Of a DNA stretch of 17,778 nt, positions 1 to 7,388 are shown piece by piece. How positions within the stretch are numbered: position 1 is the stretch's first letter; each line of letters starts with the position of its first letter. Source of the stretch: JAJTHJ01 sp046316025 (lineage in GTDB: Bacteria; Pseudomonadota; Gammaproteobacteria; Burkholderiales; Burkholderiaceae_F). Position numbers and translations under genes: made by a program. Below the pieces are notes generated by a model. It searched no databases, was not told the DNA's origin, and saw nothing but the letters and a program-made list of their open reading frames with translations. The stretch spans positions 1 through 17,778 of the forward strand of contig JBKCXU010000065.1 in NCBI GenBank assembly GCA_046316025.1. Reading direction: 5' to 3'.

Positions 1-20
1 TTGCCCTTGCCGACGGCGGC
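1..20. repeat. 20-bp direct repeat shared by window edge and toxin-like gene
   Basis: Bases 1-20 are identical and in the same orientation to bases 1417-1436, which lie inside the toxin-like gene (coding its AAVGKGN segment on the minus strand). Similarity stops at base 21. An exact 20-mer is not expected by chance in 17.8 kb. It could be the end of a second, partial copy of the toxin gene just outside the window, or a false overlap made at a contig end. Bases 21-42 hold nothing recognisable. Confidence 0.6.
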
Positions 21-42
21 CGGGCGAGACGAGGCCGTTGTC

Positions 43-750
43 TCACCCCAGGGTCTCCTTCAGATCGAACAGCCGGCCGTTTCCGAACTCGCGCTCCAGT
101 TTGCGCAGCATCCAGCCCTTGGCGAAGCGGCGTCCCATGTAGATTGAGATGCCGATGCCCATAATCACCCCGAGCACGACGATCACCCAGGTGAGATGGT
201 CAGCAAACACCGTCTTGACCACACCGCCCAGGACGACCCCCAATGCGCCCACCGTCATCGGTGTCCAGTTTCCGCGCAATGGCACCACCGTCTCGATCAG
301 TTCCAACTTCTTCAAGTTCACATCCAGGCCCGGCCAGCGCAGCATGCGCTTGTCGCCGGCATCGGCCGGCAAGGCCAAGCGGCAGGCATGTACCCAAGCC
401 GAAAGCGCGGCCACCAACAGCAAGCCCAGGGTCACCCCGGCATCAGCCCAGAGCGACCATGGCACAACGGCGGGCCAGCCCACAATGGAAGCCTGCACTC
501 CGAGCAGGATCCAGACCGTCAGCGCGCTCTCGATCAGCCAACGGGAGCCACGCCGTCTGCGCAGCGTCATGGCCAAGACCAGCAACCCAGCGACCAGCGC
601 CGGCCAAAACGCCCAGAGCGCAACCCAACCGATATCCCAATGCCATGCGTCTTTACGGGCTTTAAGCCAGAAACCTGTCAAGAACAACACGAAAAAGGCA
701 GCGGAAAGACTGGAGCGCACGCTATACGAGAGAGTTTTGATGGACTTCAT
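43..750 (-). CDS. Polytopic membrane protein, candidate immunity protein
   Basis: I do not recognise a named family. The 235-residue product starts MKSIKTLSYS and has about six hydrophobic segments, roughly residues 14-28, 40-60, 72-95, 102-122, 165-177 and 183-203. The cytoplasm-like ends are basic and mixed-charge (RRFAKGWMLRKLEREF near the C-terminus). It has no catalytic motif. The ATG at 750 is chosen because it overlaps the upstream stop as ATGA, the usual sign of translational coupling; an in-frame extension upstream to 807 would run deep into the preceding gene. A small multi-spanning protein coupled directly behind a protein with a membrane-active-looking C-terminus fits an immunity protein that guards the inner membrane. 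This is inference from architecture only. An alternative is an ordinary membrane partner of the upstream protein. Confidence 0.75.
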   Translation of the reverse strand: MKSIKTLSYSVRSSLSAAFFVLFLTGFWLKARKDAWHWDIGWVALWAFWPALVAGLLVLAMTLRRRRGSRWLIESALTVWILLGVQASIVGWPAVVPWSLWADAGVTLGLLLVAALSAWVHACRLALPADAGDKRMLRWPGLDVNLKKLELIETVVPLRGNWTPMTVGALGVVLGGVVKTVFADHLTWVIVVLGVIMGIGISIYMGRRFAKGWMLRKLEREFGNGRLFDLKETLG

Positions 751-1802
751 TTCACCCAATCGCTTACTAGCCGCTCGGCCGCATCGGCGCCTCCCGACGC
801 GTTCCACAGCCCCTGAAAAACTACTGCGAAGCCCAGACTTATTAAAACTACAGGCGCGGTTACAGCTCCTGCCGATGCTATGACAATAGCTCCGACCGCA
901 TACCCAACCAGATTTCCGCTCTGACTCCTGGCCGACCTTACGGCGAAGTCCCGCGCCACGTTACCCGCGCCGCTGTTGCCCGTGTACGCATCGTAGAAGT
1001 CGAACGCCGCGCTCGGCCCGAAGGCCAGCACCGCTCCACCTCCGGCATTCGCCCGCCGCAGCCACTGGCTGGTGTGAATCCGCGCATCGGCCACCGCGAT
1101 CGAGGCCCGCTCAAGCTGCGCCATGTTGCGCGCGCTCACGCGCACCGCGCCTACCGTCCCGGACTGCTTGGGCTGGAACACGTTGTCGATGCGCTGAATC
1201 ACCCGAGTGGGCATCCCCTGCACCCGCGCATGGATCGCCGCGCCCTTGCGCAGCGTGCCGTCACCGCCGATCTTCTTCGATTGGATCGATACGTACTGGT
1301 TGAGCTTGATGTAGGTCGTGTCGCCCGCCAGCAGCGTGCGAAAGCCGCTCATCGCCTCGCGCCGCCAGTAGTCACGCAACGCGGCTTCGGTGACGGAGTT
1401 GAGATTGCCGGCAATGTTGCCCTTGCCGACGGCGGCGTCTTCCATCGACTCCAGAAACTTGTCCAGATGCGCATCGGCCTCGGCCGGCCGCAGACGCTGC
1501 GGCGGCGGGCTGGTCATGGCGATCAGCCGCGCCGTGGCCGCGGGGTCGATCTCGGCCAGCGCCGGCAGCAGGCTGACGAAGACCGGCCCGTCCAGCGCAA
1601 AGTCGCGATCGATCGAAGTGCTGTATTGATCGACGACGAAGCCAGAGGCGTGGAACGCCTCGGTGCCGGGCGGCGCAAAGTCTCGCGACCCGAAGCGGGC
1701 GAAGTACCAGTCGGTGCGTATGCACTGCATCTGCTGCGCGGCCAGCGCTTCACATGTTGTGGGCGGGCGCCGGCAGGCCAAAGTGGCATTCGGTGGGGGC
1801 AT
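747..1802 (-). CDS. Candidate membrane-targeting toxin or secreted effector
   Basis: The product has 351 residues and no signal peptide. The N-terminal 250 residues are soluble, with no motif I can name. The C-terminal part has an Ala/Gly-rich stretch near residue 250 and a hydrophobic hairpin at about 298-332 (NLVGYAVGAIVIASAG, then VVLISLGFAVVFQGLW), followed by the motif NASGGADAAERLV. A ~35-residue hydrophobic hairpin at the end of an otherwise soluble protein resembles pore-forming colicin-like toxins. From memory, similar C-termini with RSQSGNLVG and a Trp-Asn-x-Ser-Gly-x-x-Asp-Ala-Ala end occur in uncharacterised proteins of type VI secretion neighbourhoods. The ATG at 1802 has a good ribosome site (GAGGTG, 5 nt before). 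The stop overlaps the start of the candidate immunity gene. No VgrG, PAAR or Hcp gene is in the window, so a delivery route is not shown. Confidence 0.75.
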   Translation of the reverse strand: MPPPNATLACRRPPTTCEALAAQQMQCIRTDWYFARFGSRDFAPPGTEAFHASGFVVDQYSTSIDRDFALDGPVFVSLLPALAEIDPAATARLIAMTSPPPQRLRPAEADAHLDKFLESMEDAAVGKGNIAGNLNSVTEAALRDYWRREAMSGFRTLLAGDTTYIKLNQYVSIQSKKIGGDGTLRKGAAIHARVQGMPTRVIQRIDNVFQPKQSGTVGAVRVSARNMAQLERASIAVADARIHTSQWLRRANAGGGAVLAFGPSAAFDFYDAYTGNSGAGNVARDFAVRSARSQSGNLVGYAVGAIVIASAGAVTAPVVLISLGFAVVFQGLWNASGGADAAERLVSDWVK

Positions 1803-1891
1803 GCTTCACCTCGATCCGAGCGATGGGCGTTGCCAAGAATAGCCGACCAAGTGCAAGGTCGAGCGCGGCACTTGAAGCCGCATGCGCCAAG

Positions 1892-1925
1892 AAAAAAGCC
1901 CCGCGCATCCGGAGACACGCGGGGC
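1892..1925 (-). terminator. Rho-independent terminator of groES-groEL
   Basis: On the minus strand a GCCCCGCG ... CGCGGGGC stem is followed by six T residues. It lies about 60 bp after the groEL stop and before the toxin-like gene, so that gene probably needs its own promoter. I could not find a convincing one in 1826-1890. Confidence 0.85.
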
Positions 1926-1946
1926 CCGCTGGGTCAATAGGGAGGC

Positions 1947-1978
1947 AGCACCGGCGCAGCCTGCGCTGCGCCGGTGCT
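1947..1978. repeat. Perfect 13-bp inverted repeat just after groEL
   Basis: AGCACCGGCGCAG, a 6-nt loop, then CTGCGCCGGTGCT. It begins 7 nt after the groEL stop and has no T run on either side. It probably forms a strong 3' UTR hairpin that protects groEL mRNA or assists the nearby terminator. An equivalent protein-binding site cannot be excluded. Confidence 0.7.
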
Positions 1979-1984
1979 ACGGCG

Positions 1985-3640
<1,656 letters not shown>

Positions 3641-3713
3641 AAAACTTCTCCAGGAAAAGGTCGGTCCGCTGCGCGGCCCGACTAGGGGTTCAGTGGTTGA
3701 CCGTGCCTCGCCG

Positions 3714-4001
3714 CTAAGCGATCACTCCCATCAGGTCTTCTTCGCGCATCACCAGCAGCTCGTCGCCCTCGACCTTGACGGTCTGGCCGGCGTACTTGCC
3801 AAAGAGCACGCGGTCGCCGGGCTTGACGTCGATCGGGATCAGCTTGCCGCTGTCGTCGCGCTTGCCGGGGCCGACGGCGACGACTTCACCCTGGTCGGGC
3901 TTCTCGGCGGCGGAATCGGGGATCACGATGCCGGAGGCCGTCTTGCGCTCGTTGTCCAGGCGCTTGACGATCACACGATCGTGCAACGGACGAATCTTCA
4001 T
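3714..4001 (-). CDS. groES: Co-chaperonin GroES (10 kDa subunit)
   Basis: Heptameric lid of the GroEL folding chamber. The 95 residues run from MKIRPLHDRVIVKRLD to the conserved end EDLMGVIA. The mobile loop is at about residues 17-32 (NERKTASGIVIPDSAA), with the GroEL-contacting G-I-V-I, and the VLFGKYAG segment is present. The ATG at 4001 has a strong AAAGGAG ribosome site. It is the first gene of the operon and its leader of roughly 105 nt begins with the CIRCE element, so HrcA repression and heat induction are expected for both genes. Confidence 0.99.
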   Translation of the reverse strand: MKIRPLHDRVIVKRLDNERKTASGIVIPDSAAEKPDQGEVVAVGPGKRDDSGKLIPIDVKPGDRVLFGKYAGQTVKVEGDELLVMREEDLMGVIA

Positions 4002-4025
4002 GGGTTCTCCTTTGGGTTGTAACGG

Positions 4026-4070
4026 TCTCGAAAAGTCGAGAAACGGGGAAAGTGTCCGGGCAGTGCCCGG
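4026..4070 (-). promoter_or_regulatory. Two short hairpins in the groES mRNA leader
   Basis: Two perfect inverted repeats lie between CIRCE and the groES ribosome site: 4026-4041 (TCTCGA, 4-nt loop, TCGAGA) and 4056-4070 (CCGGGC, 3-nt loop, GCCCGG). Neither sequesters the AAAGGAG site, so an RNA thermometer is not shown. They may only affect transcript stability. Confidence 0.45.
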
Positions 4071-4086
4071 GCGGTTTCGGAAAGTG

Positions 4087-4113
4087 TTAGCACTCGCCGA
4101 AACCGAGTGCTAA
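4087..4113. promoter_or_regulatory. CIRCE operator (HrcA binding site)
   Basis: Exact match to the consensus TTAGCACTC - 9 nt - GAGTGCTAA, spacer GCCGAAACC. It lies at the expected transcription start of groES, so the repeat is both an operator DNA site and the 5' end of the message. HrcA is the known repressor of CIRCE; the hrcA gene itself is not in the window. Confidence 0.97.
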
Positions 4114-4142
4114 TTGTATGGGCCGCGTCGGCGCTTTTCAAG
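4113..4142 (-). promoter_or_regulatory. Overlapping sigma-32-like and sigma-70-like promoters of groES-groEL
   Basis: On the minus strand TTGAAA (4141-4136), a 17-nt spacer and TACAAT (4118-4113) form a near-consensus housekeeping promoter. The same bases read as CTTGAAA (4142-4136), 13 nt and CCCAT (4122-4118), close to the RpoH consensus CTTGAAA-N13/14-CCCCAT. The -10 box shares its last base with CIRCE. The expected control is basal expression plus RpoH induction, with HrcA repression acting on the same start. Confidence 0.85.
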
Positions 4143-4368
4143 TTCCGGCCCGGCGCCAGCAGCCTTTGGAAGCGGCGCAGCGGACCGGCCCGCTACGGCG
4201 TCCGCTCTCCGCTAGCGGCCTTTGAGTGACCTTCTGAAAACCGGCCATTTACGTGCTCGGCGTCGGCCATGCTTTCCCAGAAAATCGATGCGTAGTTAGC
4301 GTGTACTAACTTCTCTCTTCGGGAGTCGACCCCGGGGGGCGCGCCGAGTCGCTGCGCCGACGCACTGC
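4143..4368. other. Intergenic region between ubiX and groES, with two perfect hairpins
   Basis: No gene is supported in these 226 bases. Two inverted repeats are visible: AGTTAG - 6 nt - CTAACT at 4294-4311, and GCACTGC - CTAC - GCAGTGC at 4362-4379. The second has the ubiX stop codon in its loop. Neither has a T run, so these are not classical terminators. The stretch around 4215-4320 is visibly more AT-rich than its surroundings. An open minus-strand frame ending at 4193 crosses the region but is mostly the shadow of ubiX. Confidence 0.5.
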
Positions 4369-4941
4369 CTACGCAGTGCCCAGCCCCGGCCAAGCCGGTG
4401 CCAGCCGGTTGTCGATGCCGAAAAGATCGAGCACCCGCGCCAGGGTGTGATCGACCATCTGCTCGATGCTGGCGGGGCGTTGATAGAAGGCGGGCACCGG
4501 CGGGAAAATTACGCCGCCCATCAGCGTCACCGCCTCCATGTTGCGGATGTGCGCGAGGTTCAGCGGTGCCTCGCGTACCAGCAGGACCAGCCGGCGCCGC
4601 TCTTTGAGGCACACGTCGGCGGCGCGCGCGATCAGGTTGTCGGCCAGGCCCTGCGCGCAGGCGGCGAGCGTTTTCATCGAGCAGGGGGCGACGACCATGC
4701 CCGCGGTGGCAAAGGAACCGGAGGCGAGTGTCGCGCCGATGTCGTTGACGTTGTGCGCCACATGCGCGAGGCGCTCGACGTCGCCGCGCTTCAGGCCAAG
4801 CTCCTGATGCGCGTTGAGCACCCCGGCCGACGACAGCAGCAGGTGCGTCTCGACCGTGCCGAGCGCGCGCAGATGCTCCAGCAGCCGCACGCCGTAGATG
4901 GCGCCCGAGGCGCCGGTGATGGCGACGATCAGCCGTTGCAT
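4369..4941 (-). CDS. ubiX: Flavin prenyltransferase UbiX
   Basis: Transfers a dimethylallyl group to FMN to make prenyl-FMN, the cofactor of the UbiD decarboxylase in ubiquinone synthesis. The 190 residues fit the family. Visible marks are the N-terminal nucleotide-binding TGASGAIYGVRLLEHL, SSGSFATAGMVVAPCSMKT-like core (here ASGSFAT then PCSMKTLA), the KERRRLVLLVREAPL segment with its conserved Arg-Glu, and GGVIFPPVPAFYQRP. Similarity to E. coli UbiX is clear along the whole length. It starts 28 nt after the grxD stop with only a weak ribosome site, so it is probably the last gene of the hemA operon. Its stop lies in the loop of a perfect hairpin. No ubiD is in the window. Confidence 0.96.
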   Translation of the reverse strand: MQRLIVAITGASGAIYGVRLLEHLRALGTVETHLLLSSAGVLNAHQELGLKRGDVERLAHVAHNVNDIGATLASGSFATAGMVVAPCSMKTLAACAQGLADNLIARAADVCLKERRRLVLLVREAPLNLAHIRNMEAVTLMGGVIFPPVPAFYQRPASIEQMVDHTLARVLDLFGIDNRLAPAWPGLGTA

Positions 4942-4969
4942 CGCGTCGCCGCGGATGCGGATCGGAGCG

Positions 4970-5296
4970 CTACGCGGCGACCGCGCCCTGCTCCTTGAGC
5001 AGCGTCTGCAACTCGCCGCTCTGGAACATCTCCATCACGATGTCCGAGCCGCCGACGAACTGGCCGCCCACATACAACTGCGGGATGGTGGGCCAATTGG
5101 CGTACTCCTTCACGCCCTGGCGTACCTCGTCGTCTTCGAGCACGTTGACGGTGACGAGGTCTTTCACCCCGCACTGTTTGAGCACCTGCACTGCGCGGCC
5201 GGAAAAGCCGCACTGTGGAAACTGCGCAGTGCCTTTCATGAACAGCACGACTGGGTTTTCGGCGACGGTCTTGGCGATGAATTCCTTGGCGTCCAT
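4970..5296 (-). CDS. grxD: Monothiol glutaredoxin (Grx4 type)
   Basis: Cytoplasmic CGFS glutaredoxin that binds a glutathione-ligated 2Fe-2S cluster and helps deliver clusters. The 108 residues carry the MKGTAQFPQ lead-in, the CGFS active site at residues 29-32, the cis-Pro segment NWPTIPQLYVGG at about 68-79 and GGSDIVMEM. The start at 5296 (MDAKEF) is preferred to the in-frame start at 5335 because it has an AAGGAA ribosome site 6 nt upstream and matches the family length. It lies 54 nt after prmC. In many betaproteobacteria grxD follows prmC as here. Confidence 0.95.
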   Translation of the reverse strand: MDAKEFIAKTVAENPVVLFMKGTAQFPQCGFSGRAVQVLKQCGVKDLVTVNVLEDDEVRQGVKEYANWPTIPQLYVGGQFVGGSDIVMEMFQSGELQTLLKEQGAVAA

Positions 5297-5350
5297 GGCG
5301 GTTCCTTGTGGAGACTGGCGCGGCAGTGTAGGCAAGGGCCGCGGCGCCGG

Positions 5351-6244
5351 TCAAACCGGAGTTAACCCCGCGCGTCCGTGCGTGACGCGCTCGATGCCGG
5401 CGGCGTCGCGCGCGGAGGCGACGGCGTGCAAGCCGGCCGCCGCAAAGAGTTCGCGCACCGCGGCCGCCTGCGCGTAACCGTGTTCGACGCCGAGCCAGCC
5501 GCCGGGCGAGAGATGCGCCGGCGCGCCGGCGACGACGGCGCGCAGACAAGCCAGGCCGTCGCCGCCGTCGGTGAGCGCGAGCGCCGGCTCGTAGCGCAGA
5601 TCGCCCTCACTCAAATGCCGGTCGCCCGCGGCCACGTAGGGCGGGTTGGCGACGATCGCCTCGAAGCGCCGCCCGGCCGCCAGCGGCGCGTACCAGTCGC
5701 CCTCGATGAACTCGACGGCCGCGCCTAGCCGCTGCGCGTTCCCGCGGGCGAGCGCGATGGCCGCGGCAGAACACTCCACCGCCGTCACCCGTGCCTGCGG
5801 CGCTTGCAGCGCCAGCGTGATCGCGATGCAGCCGGAGCCGGTGCCGAGGTCGAGAATGCTTGCCTCGGTCATTCCTTCGGCAGCGGGAATCCAGCGCCTT
5901 CGACCAAGGTCGCTGGATTCCCGCTGCCGCGGGAATGACGTAGAAGGCAGCGCCGCGAGCGTCAACTCCACCAGCAACTCCGTCTCCGGCCGCGGAATCA
6001 GCACGGCCGGGCCGACCGCAAACTCGCGCCCGTAGAACTCACGCCGGCCCAGCAGATACGCGAGCGGCTCGCCCGCGCGGCGCCGGCGAGTCAGTTCGGC
6101 AAAGCGTTCGCCCGCGTCGTCTGCCACCACGCGCTCGGGATACGCGACCAGCATCTCGCGCCGCACACCCTGCGCCGCCGCCAGCAGCGCGCGCGCTTCC
6201 GCGAGCGGCAGCCCGCTCGCGGCCAGCCACTCGCCGACGGTCAC
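5351..6244 (-). CDS. prmC: Release factor glutamine methyltransferase PrmC, with in-frame repeat insertion
   Basis: Methylates the glutamine of the GGQ motif of release factors, using S-adenosylmethionine; its substrate gene prfA is directly upstream. From a GTG start that overlaps the prfA stop (GTGA) the protein has 297 residues. Visible are the N-terminal helical domain with RRAGEPLAYLLGRREFYG, PRPETELLV, SAM motif I LDLGTGSG (131-138) and catalytic NPPY at 200-203. Between LTLAALP and ASILDLG about 26 extra residues (101-127, SFPRQRESSDLGR then WIPAAEGMTE) are absent from E. coli PrmC. They are encoded by the palindromic repeat at 5868-5939. The frame stays open and the insert lies between the two domains, so the enzyme is probably active. 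The in-frame ORF upstream of 6244 is a shadow of prfA. Confidence 0.95.
   Translation of the reverse strand: MTVGEWLAASGLPLAEARALLAAAQGVRREMLVAYPERVVADDAGERFAELTRRRRAGEPLAYLLGRREFYGREFAVGPAVLIPRPETELLVELTLAALPSTSFPRQRESSDLGRRRWIPAAEGMTEASILDLGTGSGCIAITLALQAPQARVTAVECSAAAIALARGNAQRLGAAVEFIEGDWYAPLAAGRRFEAIVANPPYVAAGDRHLSEGDLRYEPALALTDGGDGLACLRAVVAGAPAHLSPGGWLGVEHGYAQAAAVRELFAAAGLHAVASARDAAGIERVTHGRAGLTPV
5868..5939. repeat. 72-bp palindromic repeat inserted in frame in prmC
   Basis: Two 28-bp arms (5868-5895 and 5912-5939) are inverted copies with two mismatches, separated by 16 nt that can form a further small hairpin (CCTT/AAGG). The outer ends are GTCATTCC and GGAATGAC. Length is 24 codons, so the frame is kept. 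Read on the minus strand it gives FPRQRESSDLGRRRWIPAAEGMT. From memory, such SFPRRRES...WIPAxAGMT peptides are the translation of a short dispersed repeat common in proteobacterial genomes. This is the only copy in the window. Confidence 0.85.
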
Positions 6245-7323
6245 GCCACCTCGCCCAACGCCGCCAGTTGCTCGGCCTGGAACTCGGCCGTCAGCGCAGC
6301 GCCGAGATCTTCCAGATCGCCGTCCATGATCTGGTCGATCTTGTACAGCGTCAGGTTGATCCGGTGGTCGGTCACCCGCCCCTGCGGGAAGTTGTAGGTG
6401 CGGATACGCTCGGAGCGGTCGCCGGAGCCGATCAGGCTCTTGCGCGTGCTCGCCTCCTTCGCCTGTTGCGCGCGCTGCTTCTGGTCCTTGATGCGCGCGG
6501 CGAGGATCTTCATCGCCCGCTCCTTGTTCTTGTGCTGGCTGCGGTCGTCCTGGCACTCGACCACGATGCCGGTCGGCAGGTGCGTGATCCGCACCGCGGA
6601 TTCGGTCTTGTTCACGTGCTGCCCGCCGGCGCCGGAGGCGCGATAGACGTCGATGCGGATTTCGGTCGGGTCGATCTTCACGTCGTCGATCTCGTCGGCC
6701 TCGGGCAGCACCGCCACCGTGCAGGCGCTGGTGTGGATGCGCCCCTGCGCCTCGGTCTCCGGCACCCGCTGCACGCGGTGGCCGCCGGACTCGAACTTGA
6801 GCTTGGAGTAGGCGCCGGCGCCGACGATGCGCACGATCGCCTCCTTGTAGCCGCCCAGATCGGACTCGCTGGACGACACCAGTTCCGTCTGCCAGCGGTG
6901 CCGCTCGGCATAGCGCAGGTACATCCGGAGCAGGTCGCCGGCGAATAGCGCGGACTCGTCGCCGCCGGTGCCGGCGCGGACTTCCAGAAACACGTTGCGC
7001 TCGTCGTTGGGGTCGCGCGGCAGCAAGAGCTTCTGCAACTCGTCTTCCAGCGACTCGCTGCGGACGCGCGCGGCGTGCAGTTCTTCCTCCGCCAGCGCGC
7101 GCATGTCCGGGTCGGTCAGCAGGTCTTGCGCGCTCAATGCGTCGGCCTGCGCGCGGTTGTAGTCGTTAAAACGCGCCACCACCGGCTCGATCTCCGCGCG
7201 CTCCTGCGACAGCGTGCGAAAGCGGTTCAGGTCGCGCGTGGCGTCCTCGTGCGACAGCAGGCCGTCGATCTCCTCCAGCCGGCGCGCGAGCTGGGTGAGC
7301 TTGGTGTGCATCGAAGGTTTCAT
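6241..7323 (-). CDS. prfA: Peptide chain release factor 1
   Basis: Recognises UAA and UAG in the ribosomal A site and triggers peptide release. The 360 residues equal the E. coli length, and the start MKPSMHTKL matches the E. coli MKPSIVAKL, which fixes the ATG at 7323 (GGGAAAG ribosome site) over the nearby ATG at 7311 and over the longer open frame. Visible are the codon-reading P-x-T motif (PET, in VQRVPETEAQGRIHTS), the serine-rich VSSSESDLGGYKEA, and the catalytic GGQ in SGAGGQHVNKTESAVR. The end carries the usual TYNFPQGRVTDHRI. It lies 65 nt after hemA and overlaps prmC by 4 nt, so factor and methylase are coupled. Confidence 0.98.
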   Translation of the reverse strand: MKPSMHTKLTQLARRLEEIDGLLSHEDATRDLNRFRTLSQERAEIEPVVARFNDYNRAQADALSAQDLLTDPDMRALAEEELHAARVRSESLEDELQKLLLPRDPNDERNVFLEVRAGTGGDESALFAGDLLRMYLRYAERHRWQTELVSSSESDLGGYKEAIVRIVGAGAYSKLKFESGGHRVQRVPETEAQGRIHTSACTVAVLPEADEIDDVKIDPTEIRIDVYRASGAGGQHVNKTESAVRITHLPTGIVVECQDDRSQHKNKERAMKILAARIKDQKQRAQQAKEASTRKSLIGSGDRSERIRTYNFPQGRVTDHRINLTLYKIDQIMDGDLEDLGAALTAEFQAEQLAALGEVA

Positions 7324-7388
7324 CGGGGCTTTCCCGCGAGCGCACGCAAGCTCGCACGCGCCAAGCGCGTGCACGCCACGGTCGCCAG

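Noticed and set aside
4193..4612. Minus-strand ORF downstream of and overlapping ubiX
   Set aside because: Its first two thirds are an out-of-frame shadow of ubiX and no ribosome site or family likeness supports the tail.
6245..6556. Longer PrmC start
   Set aside because: This part is prfA in another frame; the GTG overlapping the prfA stop gives the family N-terminus.
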